Positions 16,871 to 26,200 of a stretch of DNA of 64,000 nucleotides are shown here, one piece after another (position 1 is the first letter of the stretch; each line of letters begins with the position of its first letter). The translations under genes and the position numbers were made by a program. Under the pieces are notes generated by a model that saw only the letters and a list, made by a program, of their open reading frames with translations, did no database searches and had not been told where the DNA came from. This DNA is from Haloferax denitrificans ATCC 35960 (GTDB taxonomy: Archaea; Halobacteriota; Halobacteria; Halobacteriales; Haloferacaceae). The stretch spans positions 62,001 through 126,000 of the forward strand of contig NZ_AOLP01000011.1 of assembly GCF_000337795.1 (NCBI RefSeq). The letters are read 5' to 3'.

Positions 16871-18010
16871 TTAGACGCCGAACGTCGCGCGGAGCATGTC
16901 GCGGCTCCCCGGTCCGAGCCCGACCGCGAGGACGGCGATGAGAAGCAGAATCGCGTAGCGCGGGCTGTCCTCGAATATCTGCTCGTCGAACACCCAGACG
17001 ACGGCCGTCGCGGCCACGAGCTTGACGAGCAGGAACGGCCACGCGTCGCCCGTGACGGCCAGCACCGACTCGGGGAGGGTGGAAGAGGTGAAATCGACGA
17101 CCGCCTGATTCACCGGGTGCTTCGGGACGAGGTTGTTGCCCGCGCCGAGCGCGACCATCCAGTCGAGGCCGATGACGTTCGCCACGCCGTCGACGGCGTG
17201 GCCCCAGATGACGACGAGACCGATGTAGCCGGTCCCCTCGTTGATTTCGGGGGCGAAGCGCTCGATGAGCCACCACGTCGCCGCGGCGGTGAGCGTCGCG
17301 CCGACGAGGATGACGACGAGCACCTGCGGGTAGAACGTCGCGCCCTGCGCGCCGGTGAGGCCGGCCCACAGGAGGTAGCCGAGCGTGACCGCGAGCACGG
17401 CGAGGCCGGCCCCGAACAGCGGTTTCACGTAGTCATCGACGAGTCCCCGTCGCTCGGCGAAGACGCTCCCGACGACGGCGACGAGCGTGATTGCGAAGAC
17501 GGTCACGTAGATGACCGGGCTGATGACGAGCGTGTTCAGCGGGTAGGTGATGAGGGCGTCGGCGACGCCGGGGGCGTCGTTGGCGTCCTCGACCACGCGG
17601 AACGCGCCGCCGAACAGCATGAACGGGAAGAGCGCGTAGAAGAACCGCGGGCGCTCGCCGATGTCGAGGCGGCGGAGGAGGAACACGACGCCCGAGAGGG
17701 CTATGACGAGCGTGACCATGTAGCCGACCTCGGAGACGAGCGTGTAGCCGGGGTACGCGACGGGTTCGGCCGCGGCGGCGCAGGCCGACGCCGTGTCGAG
17801 GTACTGCGTGACGCCGTTCGCCCGAACCGCGCAGACGGCCGAGTTCGCGTCGGCCTGGACGGGGCCCCAGAAGTAGTGCCAGATGAAGCCGTCGTAGACG
17901 ACGCGAGGGAACGCGAGCGACCCGCCGACGAGGGCGACGAGGATGGCCGCGACGCCGAGCCCCCAGAGGCGCTCGGGGTCGAGACCCATTCGCTCTGCTA
18001 CCGTTGCCAT
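16871..18010 (-). CDS. DUF63 family membrane protein
   Basis: A 379-residue protein with eight or more hydrophobic helices. It has the DUF63 pattern: an N-terminal helix followed by [18 protein letters not shown], the central [16 protein letters not shown], and near the C-terminus [19 protein letters not shown] with a histidine and aspartate inside the helix. DUF63 proteins are euryarchaeal membrane proteins of unknown function; the polar residues inside helices suggest an enzyme or transporter. I chose the ATG at 18010 ([11 protein letters not shown]) because upstream residues are not family-like. The 237-bp space to the YcaO stop is convergent and gene-free. Confidence 0.85.
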   Translation of the reverse strand: MATVAERMGLDPERLWGLGVAAILVALVGGSLAFPRVVYDGFIWHYFWGPVQADANSAVCAVRANGVTQYLDTASACAAAAEPVAYPGYTLVSEVGYMVTLVIALSGVVFLLRRLDIGERPRFFYALFPFMLFGGAFRVVEDANDAPGVADALITYPLNTLVISPVIYVTVFAITLVAVVGSVFAERRGLVDDYVKPLFGAGLAVLAVTLGYLLWAGLTGAQGATFYPQVLVVILVGATLTAAATWWLIERFAPEINEGTGYIGLVVIWGHAVDGVANVIGLDWMVALGAGNNLVPKHPVNQAVVDFTSSTLPESVLAVTGDAWPFLLVKLVAATAVVWVFDEQIFEDSPRYAILLLIAVLAVGLGPGSRDMLRATFGV

Positions 18011-18107
18011 AGCCGATACCCCGACGGCGGGCCTGTTGAGGGTTCCGGTCTCTCGCACTCCCCGCGCGGGTCTCGGCGCGGCGACTCAGCTCCGCGACGG
18101 GCGGATT

Positions 18108-18578
18108 TCAGTCTTCGTCGTCCGGCTCGCGAATCGGCAACACCGGGTCGTCGTACTCGGTCCCGAGGATGACCATCGTCTGGGACCGCGAGAAGCCGTC
18201 GAGTTCGGCGATGTGGTCGAACATGAGCTCGCGCAGGGCGTCGGTGTCCTCGGCGTACACCCGGAGCATCACGTCCCACTCGCCGGTGGTGAGGTTGATT
18301 TCTTGGACGCCCTCGATGTCGCGGAGCTGTTGGAGCGCCTCCTTCTCGCGGCCCTGCTTGACTCGGAAGCCGACCAGCGCGGAGGTGCCCAGCCCGACCT
18401 GCCGCGGGTCGACGTGGGCGTGGTAGCCCTCGATGACGCCGGCGTCTTCCATCCGACCGACCCGGTCGTGAACCGTCGCGCTCGACATGTCGATTCTGCG
18501 GGCGATTTCGCTGAACGGGGTTCGCGCGTCCTCCATCAGAATCCGGAGAATCGCCCGGTCCGTCGCGTCGAGGTCCAT
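18108..18578 (-). CDS. Lrp/AsnC family transcriptional regulator
   Basis: The 156-residue protein begins with a helix-turn-helix (MDLDATDRAILRILMEDART, then SEIARRIDMSSATVHDRVGR). An Lrp-type RAM/ACT ligand domain follows (LVGFRVKQGREKEALQQL, VQEINLTTGEWDVMLRV). Such proteins bind amino acids or similar effectors and regulate metabolism. It ends with an acidic EPDDED tail. It is transcribed leftward, followed by the DUF63 gene after 97 nt, with the monophosphatase gene about 95 nt upstream on the same strand. Confidence 0.94.
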   Translation of the reverse strand: MDLDATDRAILRILMEDARTPFSEIARRIDMSSATVHDRVGRMEDAGVIEGYHAHVDPRQVGLGTSALVGFRVKQGREKEALQQLRDIEGVQEINLTTGEWDVMLRVYAEDTDALRELMFDHIAELDGFSRSQTMVILGTEYDDPVLPIREPDDED

Positions 18579-18673
18579 GCTATCCCTTCTGATGGGGGGT
18601 AACTTCGCACTTGCGGATGGGGACTCGGTTCGCTGACTGCCGCCGGAACCGGCCGACCGCCTCCCCGCCGGTT

Positions 18674-19471
18674 CTACCGGTCGTCGATTTCCCGCGCCGC
18701 TTCGAGCACCGCGTCGTGGACGCGCCCGTTCGAGGCGACCAGTCCCTCCGAGTCGTGTCGCCACTCGTCCCCGTCGAGGTCCGTGACCGTGCCCCCGGCC
18801 ATCCGAACGAGGTGCGCGCCGGCGACCGAGTCCCACGGGTTCGCCCGCTTGTTCGTGATAACGCCGTCGAGCGAGCCGTCGGCGACGTACGAGAGCACGA
18901 CCTGCATGCTCCCGTAGCGCCGCAGGTCGCCGAAGCGCGTGACGATGGCGCGGGCCGCCGCGGCGTACTCGTCGCGGGCGTCGTAGTCCCACCAGAACGT
19001 CGGACAGACGGTGCACGTCTCGGGGTCGTCGCGCTGGCTCACCGAAATCTCCTCGCCGTTTCGGTAGGCCGTCTCGTCGTCGGCCGCGTAGCAGTCGTCG
19101 AGCGCGGGCAGGTAGTTGGCCGCCGCGACCGGCTCCCCGTCGCGGACGGCGGCGACCGCGGTCGCCCAGACCGGCACGTTGCGGACGAAGTTGTTCGTGC
19201 CGTCGATGGGGTCGACGACCCACGCCGGCCCCGACTCGGGCACCGATTTGAGTTCGTCTTCTTCCTCGCCGACGATGGGGTCGTCGGGGAACGCGCCGCG
19301 GATTCGCTCGACGACGCGGCGCTGGGCGTCCCTGTCGGCCTGCGTGACCACGTCCGTCTTCCCGCCTTTCGTCTCGACGGCGACGCCGGTTCTGAAGGCG
19401 CGCCGCGCGACCGCGCCGCCGTCTCGGGCCGCGCGCTGTGCCCGGTCCGCTCGGGCGTCGAGTTCGTTCAT
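18674..19471 (-). CDS. Inositol monophosphatase family protein
   Basis: The 265-residue protein carries the metal sites of the IMPase/FBPase superfamily: KTDVVTQADRDAQ, IVGEEEDE, the signature WVVDPIDGTNNFVRNVPVW and, late, NKRANPWDSVAGAHLVRMAGG. Archaeal members often act on both inositol-1-phosphate and fructose-1,6-bisphosphate, so gluconeogenesis or osmolyte synthesis are both possible. The conserved acidic residues (E of EEED, DxxD of DPID) are all present. The length is typical. Confidence 0.92.
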   Translation of the reverse strand: MNELDARADRAQRAARDGGAVARRAFRTGVAVETKGGKTDVVTQADRDAQRRVVERIRGAFPDDPIVGEEEDELKSVPESGPAWVVDPIDGTNNFVRNVPVWATAVAAVRDGEPVAAANYLPALDDCYAADDETAYRNGEEISVSQRDDPETCTVCPTFWWDYDARDEYAAAARAIVTRFGDLRRYGSMQVVLSYVADGSLDGVITNKRANPWDSVAGAHLVRMAGGTVTDLDGDEWRHDSEGLVASNGRVHDAVLEAAREIDDR

Positions 19472-19562
19472 GGGCGTGGCAGGACCGGCAGGTGCCTATA
19501 TCCACCGACCGGACGGCGACGCGGCCCGGTGGCTTATGTCGATGGACGGTTTACCTCGTGGC

Positions 19563-19832
19563 GTGTCAGACGCTATCGACCTCCCGGCGCGGGTCCGCGA
19601 GTCGCTCGCGGATTCCTTCGAGGACGCCAGAGCGGCGGTCAGAGCCGGCGACGCCGAGACCGCGTTGGAGCACGTCGAGACGGCGTCTCGCGTGGTCGGC
19701 CACAAGGTGCCGCCGAGTCCGCTCAAGGAGAAACTGAAACACGGCGTGGCGGCCGTCGAGCGGACCGCGGCCGACGAACCGCTCGTCGCCTCGGAGTATC
19801 TGCGACTGATGAGTCGGTTGGTTCGGCCGTAA
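19563..19832 (+). CDS. Small haloarchaeal protein (89 aa), unknown function
   Basis: An acidic all-helical protein beginning with GTG as MSDAIDLPARVRESLADSFE. Repeated A-x-x-A-V-R-A-G-D-A-E-T-A-L patterns lead to the C-terminal LVASEYLRLMSRLVRP. Similar short proteins are common in haloarchaea, possibly the DUF8101 family (from memory). I chose the GTG at 19563 over the ATGs at 19536/19542 because a TATA-like GGCTTATG at 19531-19538 then falls at leaderless distance. No functional motif is seen. It is divergent from the monophosphatase gene. Confidence 0.6.
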   Translation: MSDAIDLPARVRESLADSFEDARAAVRAGDAETALEHVETASRVVGHKVPPSPLKEKLKHGVAAVERTAADEPLVASEYLRLMSRLVRP

Positions 19833-20670
19833 CGTCGTCGCCGACGCGGCACCGACGTGCCACCGACGCACCGCCGACTCGACGGGTCGTGAACTGCGCG
19901 CCCCCGCGAGGCGGACCGCTCGCTCGAAGGGCAGATAACGGAAAAGCCAGAATCCGCAATTAGAACCCGGACGGAAGACGTTTTCCACAGCCCTCACGAC
20001 CGTTTTCGGCTTGCGCCGAGTTCCCGAACTCCGATTCCTCGTGGTCCGGTACTTGGTCTTCCTGCCACTCGCTCGCAGAGCGGTTACGGGGCTGTTTCGG
20101 TTCCTCTTCGGCACTTTGACCTCGTCTTCCTGTTACGAAAGACTCGGTGTTCGTGTCGATTCCATTCCTCCGCAATCTTGCGATGCGTACCGTCGTCGAC
20201 GCCTTTCACGTCGCCCGAGGGATTCGGTTTGGTCATCCGGTGCGTCCTTGCGCTTCCGGCAACACTACAGTAGGCCCGATAACATAATGAATGTTTCTGA
20301 TATTTTCTGGATAGTCAGAAGACACTGATAGTTTGTTCGACCGATAGGTTGGCCGGAGTCGCCGTCGAATGTCGTCCGCGGTCGGCTCCCTTCCGGCGTT
20401 TTTCATCGGAAACGTGGTCTGTTCATGATGAATCGTTCGGGATGCCGCTGGAGATGTGTGGCGTCCCTGTCGCGGCGGCGTGACCGAGAACCTCGCGGGC
20501 GTAGAAAAGACGGCGCAGGCGGCGAGCGGTCGGGTTTATATTGGCACGACGGTCCTTCTCAGCGTCCGTCTGCTCGCCCGTGGACGGCGGTCCACCACGG
20601 TCGCTGACGCGCCCCGATTCGACGCCCTCGGGACGCATTTGTCACTCGGCGCGTCGCGTTTCAGCAGAAG
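19833..20670. other. Long interval without a convincing gene
   Basis: About 840 bp hold no family I recognise. Base composition drops toward AT between 20270 and 20340, with a promoter-like stretch. On the minus strand two overlapping short frames (20084-20236, 50 codons starting MTKPNPSGDVKGVDDG; and 19960-20175, ending in an acidic, glutamine-rich tail) would join into one hydrophilic acidic protein if there were a frameshift near 20165. Codon third positions are only moderately GC-rich, unlike neighbours. This may be a decayed or foreign small gene; it is too uncertain to call. Confidence 0.4.
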
Positions 20671-20754
20671 TGCGAGGGGAGGGATTTGAACCCACGGACC
20701 CCTACGGGAGCGGATCTTGAGTCCGCCGCTTTTTCCTGACTTAGCTACCCTCGC
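20671..20754 (-). tRNA. tRNA-Leu (anticodon CAA)
   Basis: On the minus strand a class II tRNA folds with acceptor GCGAGGG (20748-20754) pairing CCCTCGC (20672-20678), discriminator A at 20671, anticodon stem GCGGA/TCCGC around the loop CTCAAGA (anticodon CAA), a long variable arm and the T-loop TTCAAAT. The length of 84 nt and the variable arm fit leucine. One U-U mismatch is present in the T stem. No intron is seen. Confidence 0.9.
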
Positions 20755-20849
20755 GCGTACTCAAGTACGACAGGGGGACCGCTAAAACGTTGCGAAACGT
20801 CAGACGACGCCGCCGAACTGCTCGGCGACGGGGAGACCGCCACCGACAC

Positions 20850-21038
20850 TCACTCCGGTCGCCACTCGCAGGACGCGCCGGTTGCGAGTCCCGCCGCGTC
20901 GATGTGCGACGAGAGGCACGCGTAGTTGCAGAACGCGCCCGCCGGCACGCGCTCGCCGGCTTCGAGTTCCTCCACGAAGACGGGGTCGTGACGCCGAACG
21001 TCGCTCCCGCAGTAGGTGCAGTCTATCGCGTCCGTCAC
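20850..21038 (-). CDS. Small zinc-finger protein (treble-clef like)
   Basis: The 62-residue product (GTG start, [18 protein letters not shown]) has a CTYCG knuckle and a later [10 protein letters not shown] pair, giving a C-x2-C...C-x3-C arrangement. This looks like haloarchaeal mini zinc fingers such as DUF7576. A longer in-frame GTG at 21089 is possible, but the short form begins right before the finger, and a TTTTTCG-type AT patch lies about 30 nt upstream of it. The function is probably protein or nucleic-acid binding; nothing more can be read. Confidence 0.6.
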   Translation of the reverse strand: MTDAIDCTYCGSDVRRHDPVFVEELEAGERVPAGAFCNYACLSSHIDAAGLATGASCEWRPE

Positions 21039-21126
21039 GCCCGACCGTTGTCGCGCCAGCACGAAAAACCGCGCGACCGATTGCGCCACCGATGGAGTTA
21101 CCGGCCTCCCCGTCGCCCTGACTCAC

Positions 21127-21612
21127 ATGGACGAACACACCCGCGACCCGAGCGTCGCCCCGCCGCTCGGCAACCCGTCGGGGTGGGACGACGACCTGCG
21201 GACGTGGGAGCACGCGACGCTCCGGCGGGCGGTCGAACACGGCGTCCGCCTGTTCAACTCCGGCGACTTCCACGAGAGCCACGACTGCTTCGAAGACGAG
21301 TGGTACAACTACGGCGCGGGGACCGCAGAAAGCGCCTTCCTCCACGGGATGGTGCAGGTCGCCGCCGGCGCGTACAAGCACTTCGACTTCGAGAACGACG
21401 CGGGGATGCGGTCGCTGTTCGAGACGGCGCTGGAGTACATCCGCGGCGTCCCGGAGGACTTCTACGGCGTCGACGTGGACGACGTGCGCGAGACCCTTCG
21501 GGCGGCGCTGAACGACCCGACGGCGCTCCACGGCTGGCAGATCGCCCTCGACGGACACCGCGCGACCGCCTATCCCGCCGACTACGAGTACGCCGAGGAA
21601 CTCGACCACTGA
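21127..21612 (+). CDS. DUF309 family protein
   Basis: The 161-residue protein contains the DUF309 signature: [20 protein letters not shown] (H-E-x-H/D-x-x-x-E-x-x-W) followed by [17 protein letters not shown]. The fold is a small four-helix bundle whose histidines and glutamates could bind a metal. The biochemical role of the family is unknown. The ATG at 21127 is preceded by the divergent zinc-finger gene. The acidic opening MDEHTRDPS and length match haloarchaeal members. Confidence 0.88.
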   Translation: MDEHTRDPSVAPPLGNPSGWDDDLRTWEHATLRRAVEHGVRLFNSGDFHESHDCFEDEWYNYGAGTAESAFLHGMVQVAAGAYKHFDFENDAGMRSLFETALEYIRGVPEDFYGVDVDDVRETLRAALNDPTALHGWQIALDGHRATAYPADYEYAEELDH

Positions 21613-21732
21613 CCGCGTCGGACCCGGAGGTGCCGCAGTTCCGAGGCGACTGTCTCGGCTGACGCGTCCGCGAAAGCGGCGCGAACCGGGAGAATCTAAA
21701 GGTCCATTAGCGTCCAGTTCTAGGAACCGGCA

Positions 21733-22599
21733 ATGCGAATCTACGAACTCGGTGACGGCACGCCGGAAGTGTCGGTCGTCGGGTCCATCCACGGCGACGA
21801 GCCCTGTGGTGCTCGCGCCATCGAGCGATTCGTCGCGGAGGACCCCGACGTCGAGCGGCCGGTGAAGCTCATCGTCGCCAACGAGGAGGCGCTGGCGGCG
21901 GACGAGCGCTACCTCGACGAGGACCTCAACCGGGCGTTCCCCGGCGACCCGAACGCCGAGAGCCACGAGCGACGCCTCGCCCACGACCTCGGCCGCGAGG
22001 TCCGCGGCACCACGGCCTTCTCGATTCACTCCACCCAGTCGTACGCCGAGCCGTTCGCCATCGTTGACACGGTCGACGCCATCTCCCGGTCGATTCTCCC
22101 TCGCCTCCCGGTCGACGTGGCCGTCGAGACGAACCACTTCGCGGAGGGCCGCCTCATCGAACACGCCCACACCATCGAGGTCGAAGCCGGCCTCCAGAAG
22201 TCCGACGAGGCCGCCGACAACGCCTACTGGCTCATCCGGGCGTTCCTCACCGCGACCAACGCCCTCCCCGCGCCCGCGATCGCGAGCGACGGGGGGAACG
22301 ACGGCGGCGCACCCGACGAAACCGCGTCGCAGACCGAAGACGACCGGCTGAAACTCGGCATCCCCGAGGAGCACAGCCTCGACGTGTTCCGCCTGCTCGA
22401 ACGGCTTCCCAAGCCGCCGGCCGACCAGTACGAGGTCCACGCGACCAACTTCGAACCCGTCTCGGCGGGCGAGACGTTCGCCCGCGCCGACGCCGAGCAG
22501 TTCGTCGCCGACCGCGATTTCTACCCCATTCTCCTTTCGGCGTACGGCTACGCGGACATCTTCGGCTACGCCGGCGAGAAGGTCGGCACGCTCCCGTAG
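21733..22599 (+). CDS. Succinylglutamate desuccinylase/aspartoacylase family zinc hydrolase
   Basis: The 288-residue protein shows the zinc-binding HxxE of M14-type aspartoacylases in VVGSIHGDEPCGARAI (about 15-30), the second region LDEDLNRAFPGDP and TTAFSIHSTQSYAEP with the third ligand histidine, and a later IEHAHTIEVEAGLQ holding the catalytic glutamate. Members hydrolyse N-acyl amino acids or carboxy-terminal amides. The C-terminal domain (about 200-288) is a beta-rich addition. A second, distinct member of the family lies at 40952. The substrate is not predictable. Confidence 0.88.
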   Translation: MRIYELGDGTPEVSVVGSIHGDEPCGARAIERFVAEDPDVERPVKLIVANEEALAADERYLDEDLNRAFPGDPNAESHERRLAHDLGREVRGTTAFSIHSTQSYAEPFAIVDTVDAISRSILPRLPVDVAVETNHFAEGRLIEHAHTIEVEAGLQKSDEAADNAYWLIRAFLTATNALPAPAIASDGGNDGGAPDETASQTEDDRLKLGIPEEHSLDVFRLLERLPKPPADQYEVHATNFEPVSAGETFARADAEQFVADRDFYPILLSAYGYADIFGYAGEKVGTLP

Positions 22600-22689
22600 T
22601 CGGTCGGCTCTCTCGGTTCTCCCGTCCGTTCGGTTCTCTCCTCACGGATTCGAGCCACCGCGTCGGCGACCGAGAACCGCAGAAAATCC

Positions 22690-23139
22690 CTACTCGTCGG
22701 CGGGTTCGAACTCGACGAGCGTCAGGTTCCGGTCGAGGTGGCAGTGGTCGTGCGGGGGGTCGCCCAGTACGTCGTGGATGCGGTACTCCTGGTCGAACTC
22801 CGCCCCCTCGGGGACGCAGTACTCGTGGCTCGGGCACTCGGTGTGCGGGCAGGGACCCTGCAGGCTGGCCTTGCTCCCGGCGTACGCGCCCTTCGAGGGG
22901 ACGTTCGCCGTGACCGGGGCCGGCTCGACCTCGACGGCGCGGACGCCCTCGTCGTGGACGGCGCAGTCGAGGACCTGCGTGTTCTCGCGCACGCCGAGGA
23001 CCCGGTAGCGGACGCCCTCGGTGAGGTTGAGACACTGGCGGCGATACGGACAGCCCTCGCAGGCGCTCGATTCACCGTGGTAGACGAACTCGGTGCCGGG
23101 GTCGGTCAGGCGGGCACCGACGAGAGTGACGGAGGTCAT
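22690..23139 (-). CDS. UPF0179 family cysteine-rich protein
   Basis: The 149-residue protein has multiple cysteines in archaeal UPF0179 arrangement: SACEGCPYRRQCLNL (three cysteines near 27-36), a lone cysteine in VLDCAVHDEG and the cluster GPCPHTECPSHEYCVPEG. The pattern suggests iron-sulfur or zinc binding. The family is confined to Archaea and its function is unknown. It is followed 24 nt later in the same direction by the DUF5820 gene. Confidence 0.9.
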   Translation of the reverse strand: MTSVTLVGARLTDPGTEFVYHGESSACEGCPYRRQCLNLTEGVRYRVLGVRENTQVLDCAVHDEGVRAVEVEPAPVTANVPSKGAYAGSKASLQGPCPHTECPSHEYCVPEGAEFDQEYRIHDVLGDPPHDHCHLDRNLTLVEFEPADE

Positions 23140-23163
23140 AGCGGTGGTTCTCCTGCGAGGTGG

Positions 23164-23544
23164 TTAAGGCTCCCGCCCGGTCAGCTCGTCGAGCTTCTGG
23201 AAGTACTCCTCGCGGGGGACCTGGTAGGCGCTCCGGTAGTCTATCTCGCCGTCGGAAAACCGCCCGGCGATGTCGGTCGCGCCCTCGACGGCCGCCTCGC
23301 GGGAGTCGAACGCCTCGACGACGACCTCGATTTCGGGTTCGAGATAGAGTACCGCGTGCCACGTCTCGGTGCGTATCTGCGTCGCGCCCGGACGGTTCGC
23401 CCGCGACCCGTTCCAGACGAAGACGGTCGGCATGCACTCGGCGGGGAAGGCGCTCTCGTTGAACACGTCGGGGCGATACGCGAGGATGCGCCGCCCCTCG
23501 GGTTCGTCGTTCCAGAGCGTCCACCCGTCGGGCAGGTCGGTCAT
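23164..23544 (-). CDS. DUF5820 family protein
   Basis: A 126-residue soluble protein starting MTDLPDGWTLWNDEPEGRRI. The aromatic and tryptophan-rich opening, the strand HAVLYLEPEIEVVVEAF and the SREAAVEGATDIAGRF helix fit DUF5820, a haloarchaeal family without known function. Its start at 23544 is upstream of UPF0179 in the direction of transcription reversed, that is, UPF0179 is transcribed first and this gene second if they share a message. No signal or membrane segment is seen. Confidence 0.75.
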   Translation of the reverse strand: MTDLPDGWTLWNDEPEGRRILAYRPDVFNESAFPAECMPTVFVWNGSRANRPGATQIRTETWHAVLYLEPEIEVVVEAFDSREAAVEGATDIAGRFSDGEIDYRSAYQVPREEYFQKLDELTGREP

Positions 23545-24125
23545 GGGCGTGCTAGTCCGCCGCGCGTCCTAAGCCTTCCCGCTTCCGCCGCGCCCGCCGG
23601 TCGCGCCCTTGCGTCGCGCTCGCGCGTCGCCGCGACGGCGGCTCGCCAGCGGCCTGACGCCGATTCGGCGGCCGTGGTTTACCGCTCGAAAGTGACCGGG
23701 CGGCGACGACATGAATCCCAGCCGACCCGATTAACGGGACCGCCAACGGACTGAATCGCCGATTAAATCGACATACGTCGGTCAGTCGAAGGGTCACTCG
23801 ATGTGGTACGTATCTGGATTGGTTGGCGTTCGAGACAATTCGTTGACTACTTTCACAGAAAGCGTTATATGTTAACGTCTCTCATTGATTGGTAGTCTCG
23901 GTCCCCGGGCCGAGCGAGCCGTCACGCATCGTCCGCAAATCGCCGATTCTGTCGCCCGTCGCCGACCCGTTGTGAGCGCGTAGCGGCGGCGACGCACTCC
24001 GATTCACCGCCCGCGGTCTGTCGCCGCGGGTCCGTGGCTCTGGGTGTGTCGTCTGCGACCCGCGAACGCGGGCGCGTCGCCCTCGGTCGTCTCCGGACGG
24101 CTGGTCCGACGAGGCTCCACGAACA
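23545..24125. other. Upstream region of the prkA operon, no gene
   Basis: This 581-bp interval contains no convincing frame. From 23745 to 23890 it is AT-rich, with candidate core promoters at about 23761 and 23865. After 23890 it becomes GC-rich again up to the prkA ATG. Hairpin-capable runs include CTCGG/CCGAG around 23898-23915. If transcription begins from the AT-rich block, the prkA message would carry an unusually long 5' leader of about 230 nt for a haloarchaeon. Confidence 0.5.
23865..23870 (+). promoter_or_regulatory. Candidate TATA box for the prkA operon
   Basis: TTATAT within AGCGTTATATGTTAACG is the best core-promoter match upstream of the prkA operon. It lies about 255 nt before the start codon, which implies a long leader or a further promoter not visible by eye. 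Confidence 0.4.
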
Positions 24126-26198
24126 ATGACCGGCGAAATTGAAACACTCGCAGACCTGAGCAAGCACTACAAAGACTCCGTGCCCGCGGACCTCCGCGAG
24201 GCCAAGAGCTTCGAGTGGTACTTGGAAGAGGTCTACGCTCACCCAAAGATCGCTCGCAACGCCCACCAGCGCGTGGCGGACATGTTCGACTTCTACGGCA
24301 CCCGTTACGACGAGGACGCGGGCGTCGTGGAGTACCTCATGGCCTCCGAAGACCCCCTTCACGACGGAGAGAACGTCTTCTACGGCCGCGAAGTGCACGA
24401 GTCGATACACGAGTTCGTCAACAAGGTGAAATCGGGGGCCCGCGGCCTCGGCCCCGAAAAACGCATCAAACTCCTCTTGGGCCCCGTCGGCTCCGGGAAG
24501 TCGCACTTCGACTGGATTGCCCGCCGCTACTTCGAGGACTACACCATGTCCGACGAGGGGCGGATGTACACCTTCCGGTGGACGAACATCGGCGACGTCA
24601 TCCGCGACCAGGACCCGTCCGACGACGTGGTCCAGTCGCCGATGAATCAGGACCCGCTCGTGTTGCTCCCGCAGGAACAGCGCGACGTGGTCATAGAGCA
24701 GTTGAACGAGAACCTCGACGCGCCCTACACCATCCGGAACGACCAGGCGTTAGACCCCGCCTCGGAGTTCTACATGGACCGACTGCTCGCCCACTACGAC
24801 GACGACTTAGAGGAGGTCGTCGAGAACCACATCGAAATCGTCCGGCTCGTCGCCTCCGAGAACAAACGCCAGTGCATCGAGACGTTCGAGCCGAAGGACA
24901 AGAAGAACCAAGACGAGACCGAACTCACCGGCGACGTCAACTACTCCAAGCTCGCGGTGTACGGCGAGTCCGACCCGCGGGCGTTCGACTACGCCGGCGC
25001 GTTCTGTAACGCCAACCGCGGCATCTTCTCCGGCGAGGAACTGCTGAAGCTCCAGCGGGAGTTCCTCTACGACTTCCTGCACGCCTCGCAGGAACAGACC
25101 ATCAAGCCGAAGAACAACCCCCGAATCGACATCGACCAGGTCATCGTCGGGCGGACGAACATGCCCGAGTACAGAGAGAAGAAGGGCGACGAGAAGATGG
25201 AGGCGTTCAACGACCGGACCAAGCGCATCGACTTCCCGTACGTCCTCGAGTACGAACAGGAGGCCGAAATCTACCGGAAGATGCTCCGGAACGCCGACGT
25301 GCCCGACATCCACGTCGAGCCGCACACGCTGGAGATGTCCGGCCTCTTCGGCGTCCTGACCCGCATCGTCGAACCCGACTCCGACACCATCTCGCTCGTC
25401 CAGAAGGCGAAGGCCTACAACGGCGAGCTGGACGACGGCGACGACGTGGACGTGCGCAAACTCCGCGAGGAAGGCGAGAAGAAAGCCGACATCGCAGAGG
25501 GGATGGACGGCGTCTCCGCCCGGTTCATCGGCGACGAAATCGCCGAGGCCATCATGGACGCGACTCACCGCGGCCGCGGCTACCTCTCGCCGCTGTCTTC
25601 GTTCACGCACCTCGAAGAGAACCTCGAAAACCACGGGTCGATTCCCGAGGAGAACCTCGAACGCTACCACCGCTACCTCGAGATGGTCCGCGAGGAGTAC
25701 AAAGAGCGCGCCATCGAAGACGTGCGCCACGCCCTCGCCTACGACATCGACGAGATTCGCCGGCAGGGCGAGAAGTACATGGACCACGTCATGGCCTACA
25801 TCGACGACGCGACGGTCGAAGACGAGCTGACGGGCCGCGACCAAGAGCCCGACGAGAAGTTCCTCCGCGCGGTCGAGGAGAAGCTCAACATCCCCGAGGA
25901 CCGCAAGGACGACTTCCGACAGGAGGTCTCCAACTGGGTCTCCCGGCGCGCCCGCGAGGGCACGTCGTTCAATCCGCAGGACAACGACCGCCTCCGCCGC
26001 GCCCTCGAACGCAAGCTCTGGGAGGACAAGAAGCACAACATCAACTTCTCGGCGCTCGTGAGCGCGAACGAGCTCGACGACGACGAGCGCAACGCGTGGG
26101 TAGACGCGCTCGTCGACCAGGGCTACTCGCGCGACGGCGCACGGGAGGTGCTCGAGTTCGCCGGTGCGGAGGTGGCGAAGGCCGAGCTCGAAGGGTGA
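24126..26198 (+). CDS. prkA: PrkA family serine protein kinase (first copy)
   Basis: The 690-residue protein has an AAA+ domain with Walker A GPVGSGKS (119-126) and, further on, the Walker B/sensor region in [15 protein letters not shown]. The second half carries the PrkA kinase domain with [16 protein letters not shown] and repeated acidic helices. In bacteria PrkA (YeaG) is a serine kinase coupled to nutrient stress and sporulation, and in archaea it sits with SpoVR and YeaH as here. Full family length is 630-690. It is followed by a second PrkA 2 nt downstream, and by YeaH and SpoVR genes in the same operon. Confidence 0.94.
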   Translation: MTGEIETLADLSKHYKDSVPADLREAKSFEWYLEEVYAHPKIARNAHQRVADMFDFYGTRYDEDAGVVEYLMASEDPLHDGENVFYGREVHESIHEFVNKVKSGARGLGPEKRIKLLLGPVGSGKSHFDWIARRYFEDYTMSDEGRMYTFRWTNIGDVIRDQDPSDDVVQSPMNQDPLVLLPQEQRDVVIEQLNENLDAPYTIRNDQALDPASEFYMDRLLAHYDDDLEEVVENHIEIVRLVASENKRQCIETFEPKDKKNQDETELTGDVNYSKLAVYGESDPRAFDYAGAFCNANRGIFSGEELLKLQREFLYDFLHASQEQTIKPKNNPRIDIDQVIVGRTNMPEYREKKGDEKMEAFNDRTKRIDFPYVLEYEQEAEIYRKMLRNADVPDIHVEPHTLEMSGLFGVLTRIVEPDSDTISLVQKAKAYNGELDDGDDVDVRKLREEGEKKADIAEGMDGVSARFIGDEIAEAIMDATHRGRGYLSPLSSFTHLEENLENHGSIPEENLERYHRYLEMVREEYKERAIEDVRHALAYDIDEIRRQGEKYMDHVMAYIDDATVEDELTGRDQEPDEKFLRAVEEKLNIPEDRKDDFRQEVSNWVSRRAREGTSFNPQDNDRLRRALERKLWEDKKHNINFSALVSANELDDDERNAWVDALVDQGYSRDGAREVLEFAGAEVAKAELEG

Positions 26199-26200
26199 CC

